From Spinacia oleracea (Eukaryota; Streptophyta; Magnoliopsida; Caryophyllales; Amaranthaceae), in contig NC_079487.1 of NCBI RefSeq assembly GCF_020520425.1, forward strand, positions 7,115,501 to 7,179,500: DNA of 64,000 bases, written 5' to 3'. The position numbers and the translations under genes were made by a program. Within the stretch, counting starts at the first letter, position 1; each line of letters starts with the position of its first letter. Shown in pieces: positions 55,199 to 64,000 of the stretch. The notes under the pieces are model-generated. The model saw only the letters and a list, made by a program, of their open reading frames with translations, was not told where the DNA came from and searched no databases.

Positions 55199-57674
55199 AT
55201 GATACATGTAAAATCAAAGTTGCGATTAACAAAATACCTTTCTAATCATATCGTTGTTTCAATTCTTATTATGTCACCTAAAGCTGACGGGGAAGTTCTG
55301 AAGAGATTGGCTTCTACACTCAGTCGTATATCAGGTTGGTATGGCCCTAATTTTTGCATCTGGTCGGGAATAGTTTGCCACAGCAATGGCTTTGTCAAAT
55401 CCTATTAGCTTACCCTCCCAAAATATATCTGGCAGTCTCCCTTCGAATCTAAACTCTCTTTCTCAGCTCACTACAATCTCCCTACAGAATAACCAACTAT
55501 CTGGTCCTCTCCCGTCTTTTGCCAACCTCAAATTACTCCAAGAAATACACCTAGACTTCAATAACTTCACTGCTGTCCCATATGGCATTTTTTCAGGCCT
55601 TGTCCGCCTCCAAAATCTATCTTTAGAAAATAATCCGTATCTCAGTCCTTGGAACTTCCCAGCTGAGTTGGCGGACTCTACAACTTTGGTATCTCTCTAT
55701 GCTAGCAAATCCAATCTCATGGGACCTATACCAGATATTTTTCGCTTCCTCATCAGTTTCCAGAACCTTAGGCTATCATACAACAATTTGACAGGGTCAT
55801 TACCAGGTTCCCTAAATGAAACCCAGATGCAGAATTTGAGGCTTGAAAATCAACAAATAGGTCTGTCTGGCTCCCTTGCTGTTCTTGCCGGAATGAGCTT
55901 ATTAAAGCAGGTGTGGCTGCAAGGAAACAATTTTACTGGCCCAATTCCCGACCTTTCAAAAAGCACGGGTATTTTTGATCTACAACTTCAACACAATCAA
56001 TTGACTGGCTTAGTCCCACAATCCTTGATAACATTGCCCGGATTAGTCAATATCTCATTGCAGAATAACAAGCTCCAAGGCCCATTCCCAAGTTTCCCAG
56101 ACAGCGTCACAATGGTGACACTTGGGACAAACCTGTTCTGCAACGATGTTTCAGGAGATTGTGATCCCCAAGTGATGACATTGCTAGATGTTTCAGGAGC
56201 ATTAGGTTATCCGTTGATGCTCGCTCAGGCTTGGAAGGGTAATGATGCATGCAATAAATGGCCATATGTGACTTGTGATGCCTCTAGGAATGTCATTAAA
56301 GTTAATCTATCCAATCAGGAATTCAGTGGTACCATTTCTCCTGCTTTTGCAAACTTGACATCTCTAAGTGAGTTGTACTTAAATGATAATAACTTGACTG
56401 GTACTATACCAGACACTTTAACGACCTTGAACAAGCTCAAAGAAATAAATCTTTCCAACAATAATCTTAGAGGGAAAGTGCCAAATTTCATGTCCTCTGT
56501 GATAGTTCTAACTGGGGGAAATAAGAATATTGGGCACAAAAAAATATCAGCTGCAATAATTCTACTAGCCGTCTTGGTTCCTACAGTTTCAATTATTGCA
56601 TTTTGGTTTCTTGTGTATGCATATAAAAAGAGAAGACATCACTCAGAACACAAAGAAGATTCAGAACAATGGTGCTTGCACCTAGTACCTGACTCTCCAC
56701 TAAGATTCACTTACCATGCCTTGAAAACGGCAACCAACAACTTTGATGTACACGGGAAACTCGGGGGAGGTGGCTTTGGCACTGTTTATGAAGGAAGCAT
56801 GAATGATGGAACAAAAATCGCAGTTAAAAGTTTGGATCGTGTAGGACAAGGAAAGAAGGAATTTCTGGCAGAGGTTCAGACTATAGGAAGTATCCATCAT
56901 GTCAACCTGGTAAAATTGGTTGGATTTTGTGCTGAGAAAATGCACAGACTTTTGGTGTATGAGCACATGAGCAAAGGGTCACTGGACAAATGGATTTTCA
57001 ACATCAATTCAAAGGATGCCCTCGCTTGGGTTACTAAAAGAAAAATCATTTTGCACATTGCAAAGGGGCTTGCTTATTTGCATGAGGATTGTCAGAAGAG
57101 AATAGCACATCTAGATGTAAAACCCCAAAATGTGCTTCTTGACGAGGAATTTAATGCAAGACTGTCAGATTTCGGCCTAGCAAAGCTAATGGATAAGGAC
57201 CAAAGTTATGTAATGACTCAAATGAGAGGAACTCGAGGGTATCTTGCACCAGAATGGTTAGGCAGAAAGATAACAGAAAAAGTTGATGTATACAGCTATG
57301 GAGTTGTGGTGATAGAAGTTGTGTTTGGGAGGAAGAACTTGGATTACTCTCAATCAGAGGAGAGCAACCTACTGATACACGTGGTTAAAAAGAAGGCTGA
57401 ATCAAGCCAGTTGTCTGATCTACTTGATAAATGTGGTGAGGATGTGCAGCAACATAGTGAAGAAATAGAGAAGACTTTGAAGCTGGCAATCAGTTGTTTG
57501 CACACAGAACCAGAAACACGGCCATCAATGTCAACGGTGGTTAAAGTTTTGGAGGGTGCAACTATTCCAGATGCAACTACTCACTACTCCTTGACAACGC
57601 TTACTATGGGTGAAAATCCAACTGTAGGGGCGGAAACACAAATTTCAGCCTCTCTTCTATCAGGACCTAGATAA
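55199..57674 (+). pseudogene. Receptor kinase: TMK-type LRR ectodomain joined to SD2-5-type kinase; 1-nt frameshift
   Basis: Two frames make one protein. 55199-55408 gives the LRR N-cap (ADGEVLKRLASTLS, FCIWSGIVC) and stops. From 55404 the next frame runs to 57674. One extra T at 55403 explains the shift. The ectodomain has the TMK layout: LRRs, a Cys-rich gap (FCNDVSGDCDPQ...GNDACNKW), second LRR block. A transmembrane helix (IILLAVLVPTVSIIAFWFLV) is at about residues 389-413 of the long frame. The kinase begins at RFTYHALKTATNNF and has a Gly loop (GGGGFGTVYEG), IAVK Lys, HLDVKPQNVLLD (non-RD), DFG and GTRGYLAPEW, ending LSGPR, as in SD2-5 lectin receptor kinases and unlike TMK kinases. No signal peptide is obvious before the N-cap. 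It is either a broken gene or one indel error from intact. Confidence 0.8.
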
Positions 57675-59237
57675 GGAAGATGGCTGTTACAGTCTAAATG
57701 TAAAACCAACTTTTATTTAATTTCTTTAGATAGAAATGTAAAAGCATATACTCGTACAGTCGTATGATGTAGGTAATGAAGGATTGCTATTCACAATGTT
57801 AACCATAAAAAATGAAAAGCAACGAAAAGAAACAGCTTACATTGCAGGACTATAGCAACAAATAGATTATCCACAAACCAAATTAGATGGAAAGAGAGAA
57901 CATGAAAACACAAGCTACCTTGAGAAGTCCTGTGGCACATTTATCTGCAAGGCTGTGTTGCAAAATGTTCATGCCAGACTGCCAGCACCATCTTTTTGAT
58001 TCCCGGACAAAAAAAGATTGTCTACATCCTCTACACAATCACATGAAGTTAATCTTCCTTAGCAACAGAAGAAACTCGTGGGGAGTAGTACTGAAGCACT
58101 ACGAAAATTAACACCCACAAAGAACATTGTGTCCCATAAATACCTAACCCCTTTACCATACTTGTCCGCCTTCATCCAACTAGTAAACTTGAAACCTGAG
58201 CTTTGTGATCTTTGAAATGGCTTCCCAGATATGCATCAACACCAGCTATCTTCCTCTACCTTTGTCAACTCCCACAGTTCTAACAGAAAACGTTCATATT
58301 ACCATCTCAAAAGGTATAGTTAATGATCACAAGGAGCATTACTAAATATCCCCAAATTTCATGACAAACACCGGCTAAATATGATAGCAGCTCAAGAAGC
58401 TCAAGCGCTCAACCCATTTTCCCATTCTCATTCAAAGAGGCATTTCGTCGAGCACCTTAAAGGCAAAGCAAAAACCCTTGATCATCTCACCAAACGTCAG
58501 CAATGAAGATGGCCCAATCAAATTTCTTTTATGGAAATTGAGGAAACTTCATTACCATACCCATTTGATTTTTTGCGGTGAAAGTTCCGACCATGGTGGT
58601 GTTTTACTCCTCTTCGCCATTTCTTCAATTTTGTTTCTCTCCCACAAATTGCTTCATTTCGAAGATGAGTTTTCTTCATACAAATTGGAAAGAATGTCTA
58701 TTTTGAGACGAAGAATAAAAAATGTACGGAATTTGACAGAATTCAGAACGAAGATTGTGAAAACAACAATTTACTCCGCCACAGCCGAAAATGGCGCGAG
58801 TCTTTCTTTGTTGAAGACAAATATTTCCACTTTTATTTTTCATACGGAATATTTATTTTGGCAATTTTTTGCGCGAACGAAATACAACAACAAAAGGTCT
58901 TGCGCGCACAAGGTGTACACCAAAATAACTTAAACCCATTTTTTTTTGGTACTTTAACCTAGTTTTGATTAACTTTTATATTAGTAAAAAAAGTTGATAG
59001 ATAAACATGTTAAAGGATTAAATAATTAATTTTATACATTATTAGTGATTTTGAAGAAATAAGTTTTATTAAAATGAAAAAATTTATCACCAAAAATTAT
59101 ATAACTTTTACATATATAAGTATAACTTTTAAGCATTTTGAGTTAACTTTTACTCCGGTGTAAATAATTATTGTACAACCATTGTAAATAAGAATTTGTG
59201 ATACCACAATACTTCCCCTGTTCTTACATACTTGCAA
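57675..59237. other. Intergenic, nothing recognised
   Basis: No family was recognised on either strand. The 151-codon plus-strand frame at 58478 has unremarkable composition and no known motif. AATAAA-like signals for the kinase gene are plausible shortly after 57674. Confidence 0.5.
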
Positions 59238-59248
59238 AAATTTGATCA

Positions 59249-59357
59249 TGATGGATAGCTCGGTTGGTTAGAGCTTCCATCCCGGTTACAGGTGATCCTG
59301 GGATCGATTCTCATCCCGCATTTTGTGGCTCATTCGCACCAAAAAAATAATAATAAT
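59249..59357 (+). mobile_element. tRNA-derived SINE with target duplications
   Basis: 109 bp. An internal Pol III promoter is visible: A box TAGCTCGGTTGGTTAG and B box near GGGATCGATTCTC. It ends in AATAATAATAATAA. It is flanked by the 11-bp direct repeat AAATTTGATCA (59238-59248 and 59358-59368). It resembles short plant SINEs; the family name is not known to me. Confidence 0.88.
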
Positions 59358-59368
59358 AAATTTGATCA

Positions 59369-60568
59369 GCGCACTTGTTAAAATATCAGAATTTTTCTAT
59401 TGAGACATTAAATTTTTCTCCTTTTCCCAATATCAGAATTTTGATAAAAGTGAAAACATTATAAATAAAAGTAATTTTCAATGTTTTAATAAAACAATAG
59501 AGGAATCTCAATGCACATTAATTAGTCGTTAATAAACATGCAAAAGGCCAAACGTAAACAACAAAAAGAAACGGAGTGAGTAGTTTGTTATAATTATATT
59601 CAATTACACATAAGCAAAAACTTAAAAAAATTAGTATTCGAAAAATACGCATTAACACTAATCCAACAACATATTGCAAAGTTTAGTCAAAATTAATGTA
59701 TGAATAATACAAAAGTCAAAAAGATGTTGCAAATCCTAGAAAGTATAAATTACAATAAAAAGAAGAAATTAAACGTACACAAACCCTCGATTTTGAGTCT
59801 CTTGACCATCCAGCCCAAGACCTCCTTTGTGTTTTGTTTGATGGGGGCTTATTTTGGTGCTGAGTTTTTGGCATGGTTATGAGTTATGACTACTTATGAC
59901 AACATTGTGTATTTGTATGACGATAGATCATGAACGTCACTGAAAATCAAGGGTTGGTCATGGTTGAATGCCCTCCTTCCACCCTTGTGATAAGTGTTCG
60001 ATTCACACCTCTTATAAAAGGGATCCCCATATTTCCTCCCTCCTTGCAAAGAAAGCTTCATCTTACTTTAAAGAAAATAAAAAAGAATAATTGAACGTCA
60101 CCGCTCCCGTACATACTAAAAAAAACAAATTGATAAAAAAGTACGGTGTAATGATATGACTTCCCAATTTAGATCTTTGTGGTTTATGAATCAAATTTCA
60201 TGGGCCTTAATTGTGGGATTTTCCTTATCTCCCCCTTAGGTTAATACACACAAAATAAAATACAGAAAGAATAAAAAGTGACGGAGAGAGTAAGACATTA
60301 TTAAACAAAAATGCATTGTACGAATTCCATACAAACATATATATAACCACTTCAAATTTGAAGTTTCAAAACTCATTTTTTTACAATGGCCTATTCGAAT
60401 TCGATGTATCAAATGAAGGAATGAAGTAGCTAATTAACTTAGAAATTAATTAATCGTATTTAAATGCATAAGACCAGCTAACAAATTAACAATTAAAATA
60501 GTACTTGACCATGCATTTAGCCACTAGTTAAATTAAACCTAGATTATTATGCGTGTATCTTTTTGGAA
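59369..60568. other. Intergenic, nothing recognised
   Basis: AT-rich sequence downstream of the UGT gene at 60569. No gene or clear transposon found. Confidence 0.55.
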
Positions 60569-61990
60569 TCAACATTGAATTAACAACTCCTCCATGAAAG
60601 CCTTCAAGTTCATATCAGACGATCCACCCTCTTTGGCAGCTTCGACCGCGAATTCCCCCCATTTCTTAGCATTATCCCTCATCTCCTCACTCTCCATAAC
60701 CTCCTCCAAACACCTCTTTATCTCTTCACTCTTAACCAAACCACCTTCTTCCTCACTCACCTTGACTCTCACCCCAGTCTTCCAAACATCCTCCACAAGT
60801 TTAGCATTTGTCATTTGATCCGTCCATTGCGGGAAACCAACCATGGGGACGCCTGATGTTAGGCTCTCTAGAGTCGAGTTCCACCCACAGTGTGTCACAA
60901 AGCACCCGACTGAAGGGTGGGATAGTACTTCCACCTGGGAGCACCAAGGGACTATTAACCCTTGTTGTTTAAGCTCCTCCATGTAACTCAACTCGTCCTC
61001 ATCGTTATTTTCTTCATCTATTTCATTGCTCGTCTTCTCCCTGATGACCCACAGGAATGGCCTGTGGGTCTGTATCAGGGCTTTGGCTAACTCTTCCATT
61101 TGCGGCTTGGCTAGCACCGACATGCTTCCAAATGACATATAAATCACCGAAGATTTTTGTTCTCGAGAGTTTAGCCATTCCATGTAATCCGCCTCCTTAG
61201 ATTGTTGTAAGAGATCCCCTCCGAAGGATTTGTCGGAGGGATCTTTTCCGTCTAGGAAGGCGGAGGGAAGGAGAGGACCTATAGGAATTAAGTTGAACTT
61301 CTCAATAGCATTTAAAGCATCAACTTCTAATGATTCAAAGGAATTTACTAGGATTTTGGGTTTCTCCTCTTTCTCTAATTCTTGTATTTGCTCATGGAAT
61401 GTAGGGAGGGCAAAAGTGTAAAGATAAGGGTTGGAAGGAAGAAGGAATGAAGGGAGGTCACGTGCTTTGAGCTTAAATGGTAAGTTTGGTAATTCTAACG
61501 ACCATGAGGGGTCTTTCTCACAATCATTTATAACCTCACGATAACCATTAAAATAATAGTAGTAGATATCAAAAACCATGGCAGGTTGAATCCATAGGAG
61601 CGCGGATGGCACGTGATACCTACGTGCCACCTCCGCGGCCCAAGGAAGGAGAAGCGTATACACCAAGCATGTTACCTTTTTCCCTTCGGCAGCGCTCTTC
61701 TCGAAGAGCTCCGCCAAGGTCTCAACCCCACGTTGGCGGAACGTTGAGAGATAGGTCATGACGTCTGTATCAGTCGTCTTAAAACCATCGTCATACCCGT
61801 CCGAAAAGTTGGCAAAGGTCATGCCCTTGGGGATCATGGCCTTCTTGAGGCATTTGTGGGCAGAGGCCGCAGTGGCGAAGGTGACATCGGCCCCAGAGTG
61901 TAGGAGCCGCTTAGCGAATTGGAGGGCCGGGTTGATATGGCCTTGGGTCGGGAAGGTCACTAGAAGGAAGTGAGGCTTTTGCTCCCCCAT
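60569..61990 (-). CDS. UDP-glycosyltransferase, UGT75-like (473 aa)
   Basis: Intronless family-1 glycosyltransferase, transferring sugar from UDP-sugar to a small molecule in the cytosol. The start is the ATG 61990 (MGEQKPHFLLVTFPTQGHIN), which gives the usual UGT75 N-terminus; the frame is open further upstream but without an ATG. Visible: catalytic His in PTQGHINP; LVYTLLLPWAAEVARRYHVPSALLWIQP and DIYYYYFNGY, strongly UGT75-like; full PSPG box (about residues 342-385) from VPWCSQVEVLSHPS through THCGWNSTLES to PQWTDQ. The final Gln suggests UDP-glucose. It is closer to the UGT75 consensus than the gene at 21553-23067 and clearly diverged from it, so the pair is not a recent duplication. Acceptors in the family include flavonoids/anthocyanins, hormone acids and crocetin. 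Confidence 0.95.
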   Translation of the reverse strand: MGEQKPHFLLVTFPTQGHINPALQFAKRLLHSGADVTFATAASAHKCLKKAMIPKGMTFANFSDGYDDGFKTTDTDVMTYLSTFRQRGVETLAELFEKSAAEGKKVTCLVYTLLLPWAAEVARRYHVPSALLWIQPAMVFDIYYYYFNGYREVINDCEKDPSWSLELPNLPFKLKARDLPSFLLPSNPYLYTFALPTFHEQIQELEKEEKPKILVNSFESLEVDALNAIEKFNLIPIGPLLPSAFLDGKDPSDKSFGGDLLQQSKEADYMEWLNSREQKSSVIYMSFGSMSVLAKPQMEELAKALIQTHRPFLWVIREKTSNEIDEENNDEDELSYMEELKQQGLIVPWCSQVEVLSHPSVGCFVTHCGWNSTLESLTSGVPMVGFPQWTDQMTNAKLVEDVWKTGVRVKVSEEEGGLVKSEEIKRCLEEVMESEEMRDNAKKWGEFAVEAAKEGGSSDMNLKAFMEELLIQC

Positions 61991-62170
61991 ATAGATCGAA
62001 GGCGGCGCGACAACGGTGCGTGGTGTACAAACTTTTGGTGGCAAGTTACTTTGGAAGAAACAAACTTTGGTGTGGCAAGTTTACTTTGAAAGAAACGAAG
62101 AGTGGATGAGGTTATGAATTTGTTGTGGTGCTATATTTTTTGGATATTGTGAAAATATGTGGCTTTACCC

Positions 62171-62178
62171 TTTTATAG
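62171..62178 (-). promoter_or_regulatory. Putative TATA box of the 60569-61990 UGT gene
   Basis: Minus strand CTATAAAAGG, about 180 bp upstream of the ATG, in a suitable position for a short 5' leader. Confidence 0.6.
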
Positions 62179-63414
62179 TGGTTAGCCACACACTAAAGGA
62201 GTGACGTTTGTAGTGACGAATTGAGAGAAGGTTGGATTGGAGATTTATGATTGATAAACAGCTTTTAAGATGCATGATTGCGTTTTTCTATGTCCATAAA
62301 TTTAACTTGGACAAATTATTAGAATAACTAATTGTAAAATGATTGGTAAGTTTGGGTTGGCAAGTTGGATTTTGTTGCAAAATTGGATTGGTAACATATT
62401 CCGGCGTTCCTCAATCTATCCTTCAGTTCTTATAAGTTCACAAAATTAAAAGAACTCAAATATAACTAAATATATGTTCATATAAATTCTAATAAGTTTA
62501 AAAAATTGATTAACTTATTTCAGAAAAAAGCAAGCTAGTTATATTAAATCCAGATAATATATACTTTGTACTCTATATAAGTTTAAGAAAATAAGGGTTA
62601 CTTTTATAACTAAAATATATTCACGTAAATTCTAAAAAGTTTAGAAAAGATCAGTTAAATTCAGATAAAATAAATTTATAAATAATAAGAGAATAGAAAA
62701 TATCCGCCGAAGTATTGATCGATGAATGGCTCACAACAAGATTTTATGTACCGGATAAATAGATTAGCTGAACTTTGTTAGATATTACTACGTATATCAT
62801 AACTTAATTTGTTGATAATTATATTAGAGCAATCCTTATTTTCAAAATAACTTTTACATTATACGGAGTATTGGATTAACTTTAATATTTTGAGTAATTT
62901 ACATTCGCCTGATATAAGTAATATTTATTGTACACGTGACTGTAATTAAGAGTTTATAATTTTGATCCAATTCATAGTATCATTTTAATTTTGTCTGTAA
63001 TTGAGTAATTTAAAATTCCTGAAATCAAGCACGTTAAGTGTCGCCTACATGTCATGCATGTAACTGTACATGTTGATGTATGTTGTTGCAGTTCTGGTGG
63101 CCAAGAGGTTTGTGGAGATTATCTAACGAAGTACAGACAATAATAAATAAAACAAGTTAGTAACAATTTTGTTTTTTATTTTTGATAACCGAAATTTTAC
63201 AAAGAGAAAAACAACCATTAATTAAAAGCTAAAGACAAAGAGTTCATAACCTCTCTGTATATCGTGCACCTTTATACATTTTTTTCTTATATAAATGGAA
63301 AAAATGTGACAGGAATCACCAATGAGCATAACAATACCTTTGGGTGCATAGTGTGCCTAGGGTCACATGTATACCTAATAATGGTCGCATAACCTCAGTG
63401 ACCGACTTGTGAGC
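62179..63414. other. Intergenic, nothing recognised
   Basis: AT-rich upstream region of the UGT gene. No other gene was found. Confidence 0.55.
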
Positions 63415-63416
63415 TA

Positions 63417-63741
63417 CTCCCTCCGTCCCGGAATACTCGACCCGGTTTGACCGGCACAGAGTTTAAGGGACTTGAATTGACTTATTTAATTTAATAGGTA
63501 GTAGTTGATAGTGGGGTATTATTTTAATGTAGTTAGTGGGAAATGTGTAAAGGGGTGGGGTTGGGGGAGAGTAGGGGTTGAATGTTTAATTATTTTTTGT
63601 ATGGAGTAGGGGGTAGGTGGGTTAATAGGGGGAGTGAGAAATAATATAATATTGTTAGAATATTTCCATTTTTAGAAACAGGTCAAGTATTAAGGGCGAC
63701 CCGATAAGGAAAACAGGTCAAGTATTCCGGGACGGAGGGAG
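63417..63741. mobile_element. Stowaway-type MITE, uninterrupted copy
   Basis: 325 bp, ends CTCCCTCCGTCCCGGAATAC / TATTCCGGGACGGAGGGAG, flanked by TA. Same family as 34959-35644 and serves as its empty-site reference. Confidence 0.93.
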
Positions 63742-63862
63742 TACCTTGTATGCTTGTTAAACTTGAAAATGCATTACCTTTAGAGTCCTGAAGTCAGTTA
63801 ACTCCCTACATTTTCTTATGATAGTGGTTTCGATATCACCATTTGTAAGGTTCTGAAAACTA

Positions 63863-64000
63863 CTCCCTCCATTCCTTTTTGTTGTTCTCCTAAGGAATGT
63901 TGGGGGTTTTTAAGAAATATGGAATCTTGAGTTGTATTGGGATATGAGTAATGATTGGGTGTAAGAATAATGATTGGGTGTAAGAAATTATATATTTAAA
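63863..64000. mobile_element. Probable Stowaway-type MITE, cut by window end
   Basis: TA followed by CTCCCTCCATTCCTTTTTGT. The partner end lies beyond the window, so the call rests on one terminus. Confidence 0.5.

Noticed and set aside
55386..55388. ATG at 55386 as the start of the receptor kinase
   Set aside because: It would begin inside the LRR domain without a signal peptide, while the N-cap lies just upstream in another frame.
58478..58933. 151-codon plus-strand frame
   Set aside because: No recognisable domain, AT-rich codons and no supporting context.
59249..59357. tRNA gene
   Set aside because: A and B boxes are present but no acceptor stem pairs, the 3' end is AAT-rich and target duplications flank it; it is a SINE.

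Overview
The window is nuclear DNA of a flowering plant. It holds plant-type UDP-sugar glycosyltransferases, a LysM surface protein, a receptor kinase, Ty1-copia (Angela/BARE-like) and Ty3-gypsy (Tat-like) LTR retrotransposons, many Stowaway-type MITEs and a tRNA-derived SINE. The GAACTTATCT/GAACT-rich tracts and the repeat style remind me of Amaranthaceae (spinach, beet, quinoa), but that is only an impression. Roughly 40 of the 64 kb is LTR retrotransposon.

Layout. (1) 1-18365 is copia element B on the minus strand, running off the left edge. Copia element A (2116-12599, plus strand, 5-bp target duplication GTCTT) is inserted in B's gag region. A has near-identical LTRs and one unbroken gag-pol frame; B's coding region is broken. 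B's leader also carries 1.1 kb of foreign DNA. (2) 18366-24640 is host DNA with repeats, a minus-strand UGT75-like gene (21553-23067) and two MITEs, one of them a few tens of bases upstream of the putative TATA box. (3) 24641-34888 is copia element C (duplication CTATG). Its LTRs, leader and 3' region match A and B, but its coding region is decayed, so it looks non-autonomous. (4) 34889-39332 is host intergenic DNA with MITEs (one nested in another) and GAACTTATCT tracts. (5) 39333-50896 is a complete minus-strand Tat-type gypsy element D (duplication TTTGT; 426-bp LTRs with one visible difference). It has an intact gag-pol with a second RNase H domain and, on the opposite strand, a spliced six-exon gene with its own TATA-like signal. 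(6) 50897-64000 is host DNA: a tandem repeat, a gene relic, a LysM protein gene, a receptor kinase joining a TMK-type LRR ectodomain to an SD2-5-type kinase (with a 1-nt frameshift near its N-terminus), a SINE with target duplications, a second UGT75-like gene (60569-61990) and more MITEs.

How it fits together. The host genes form a small secondary-metabolism and cell-surface receptor neighbourhood stretched by recent insertions. The two UGTs share a strand and are about 37.5 kb apart, of which about 22 kb is elements C and D. Elements A and D look young and coding-competent. A could in principle supply proteins in trans to C, whose regulatory ends it nearly shares.
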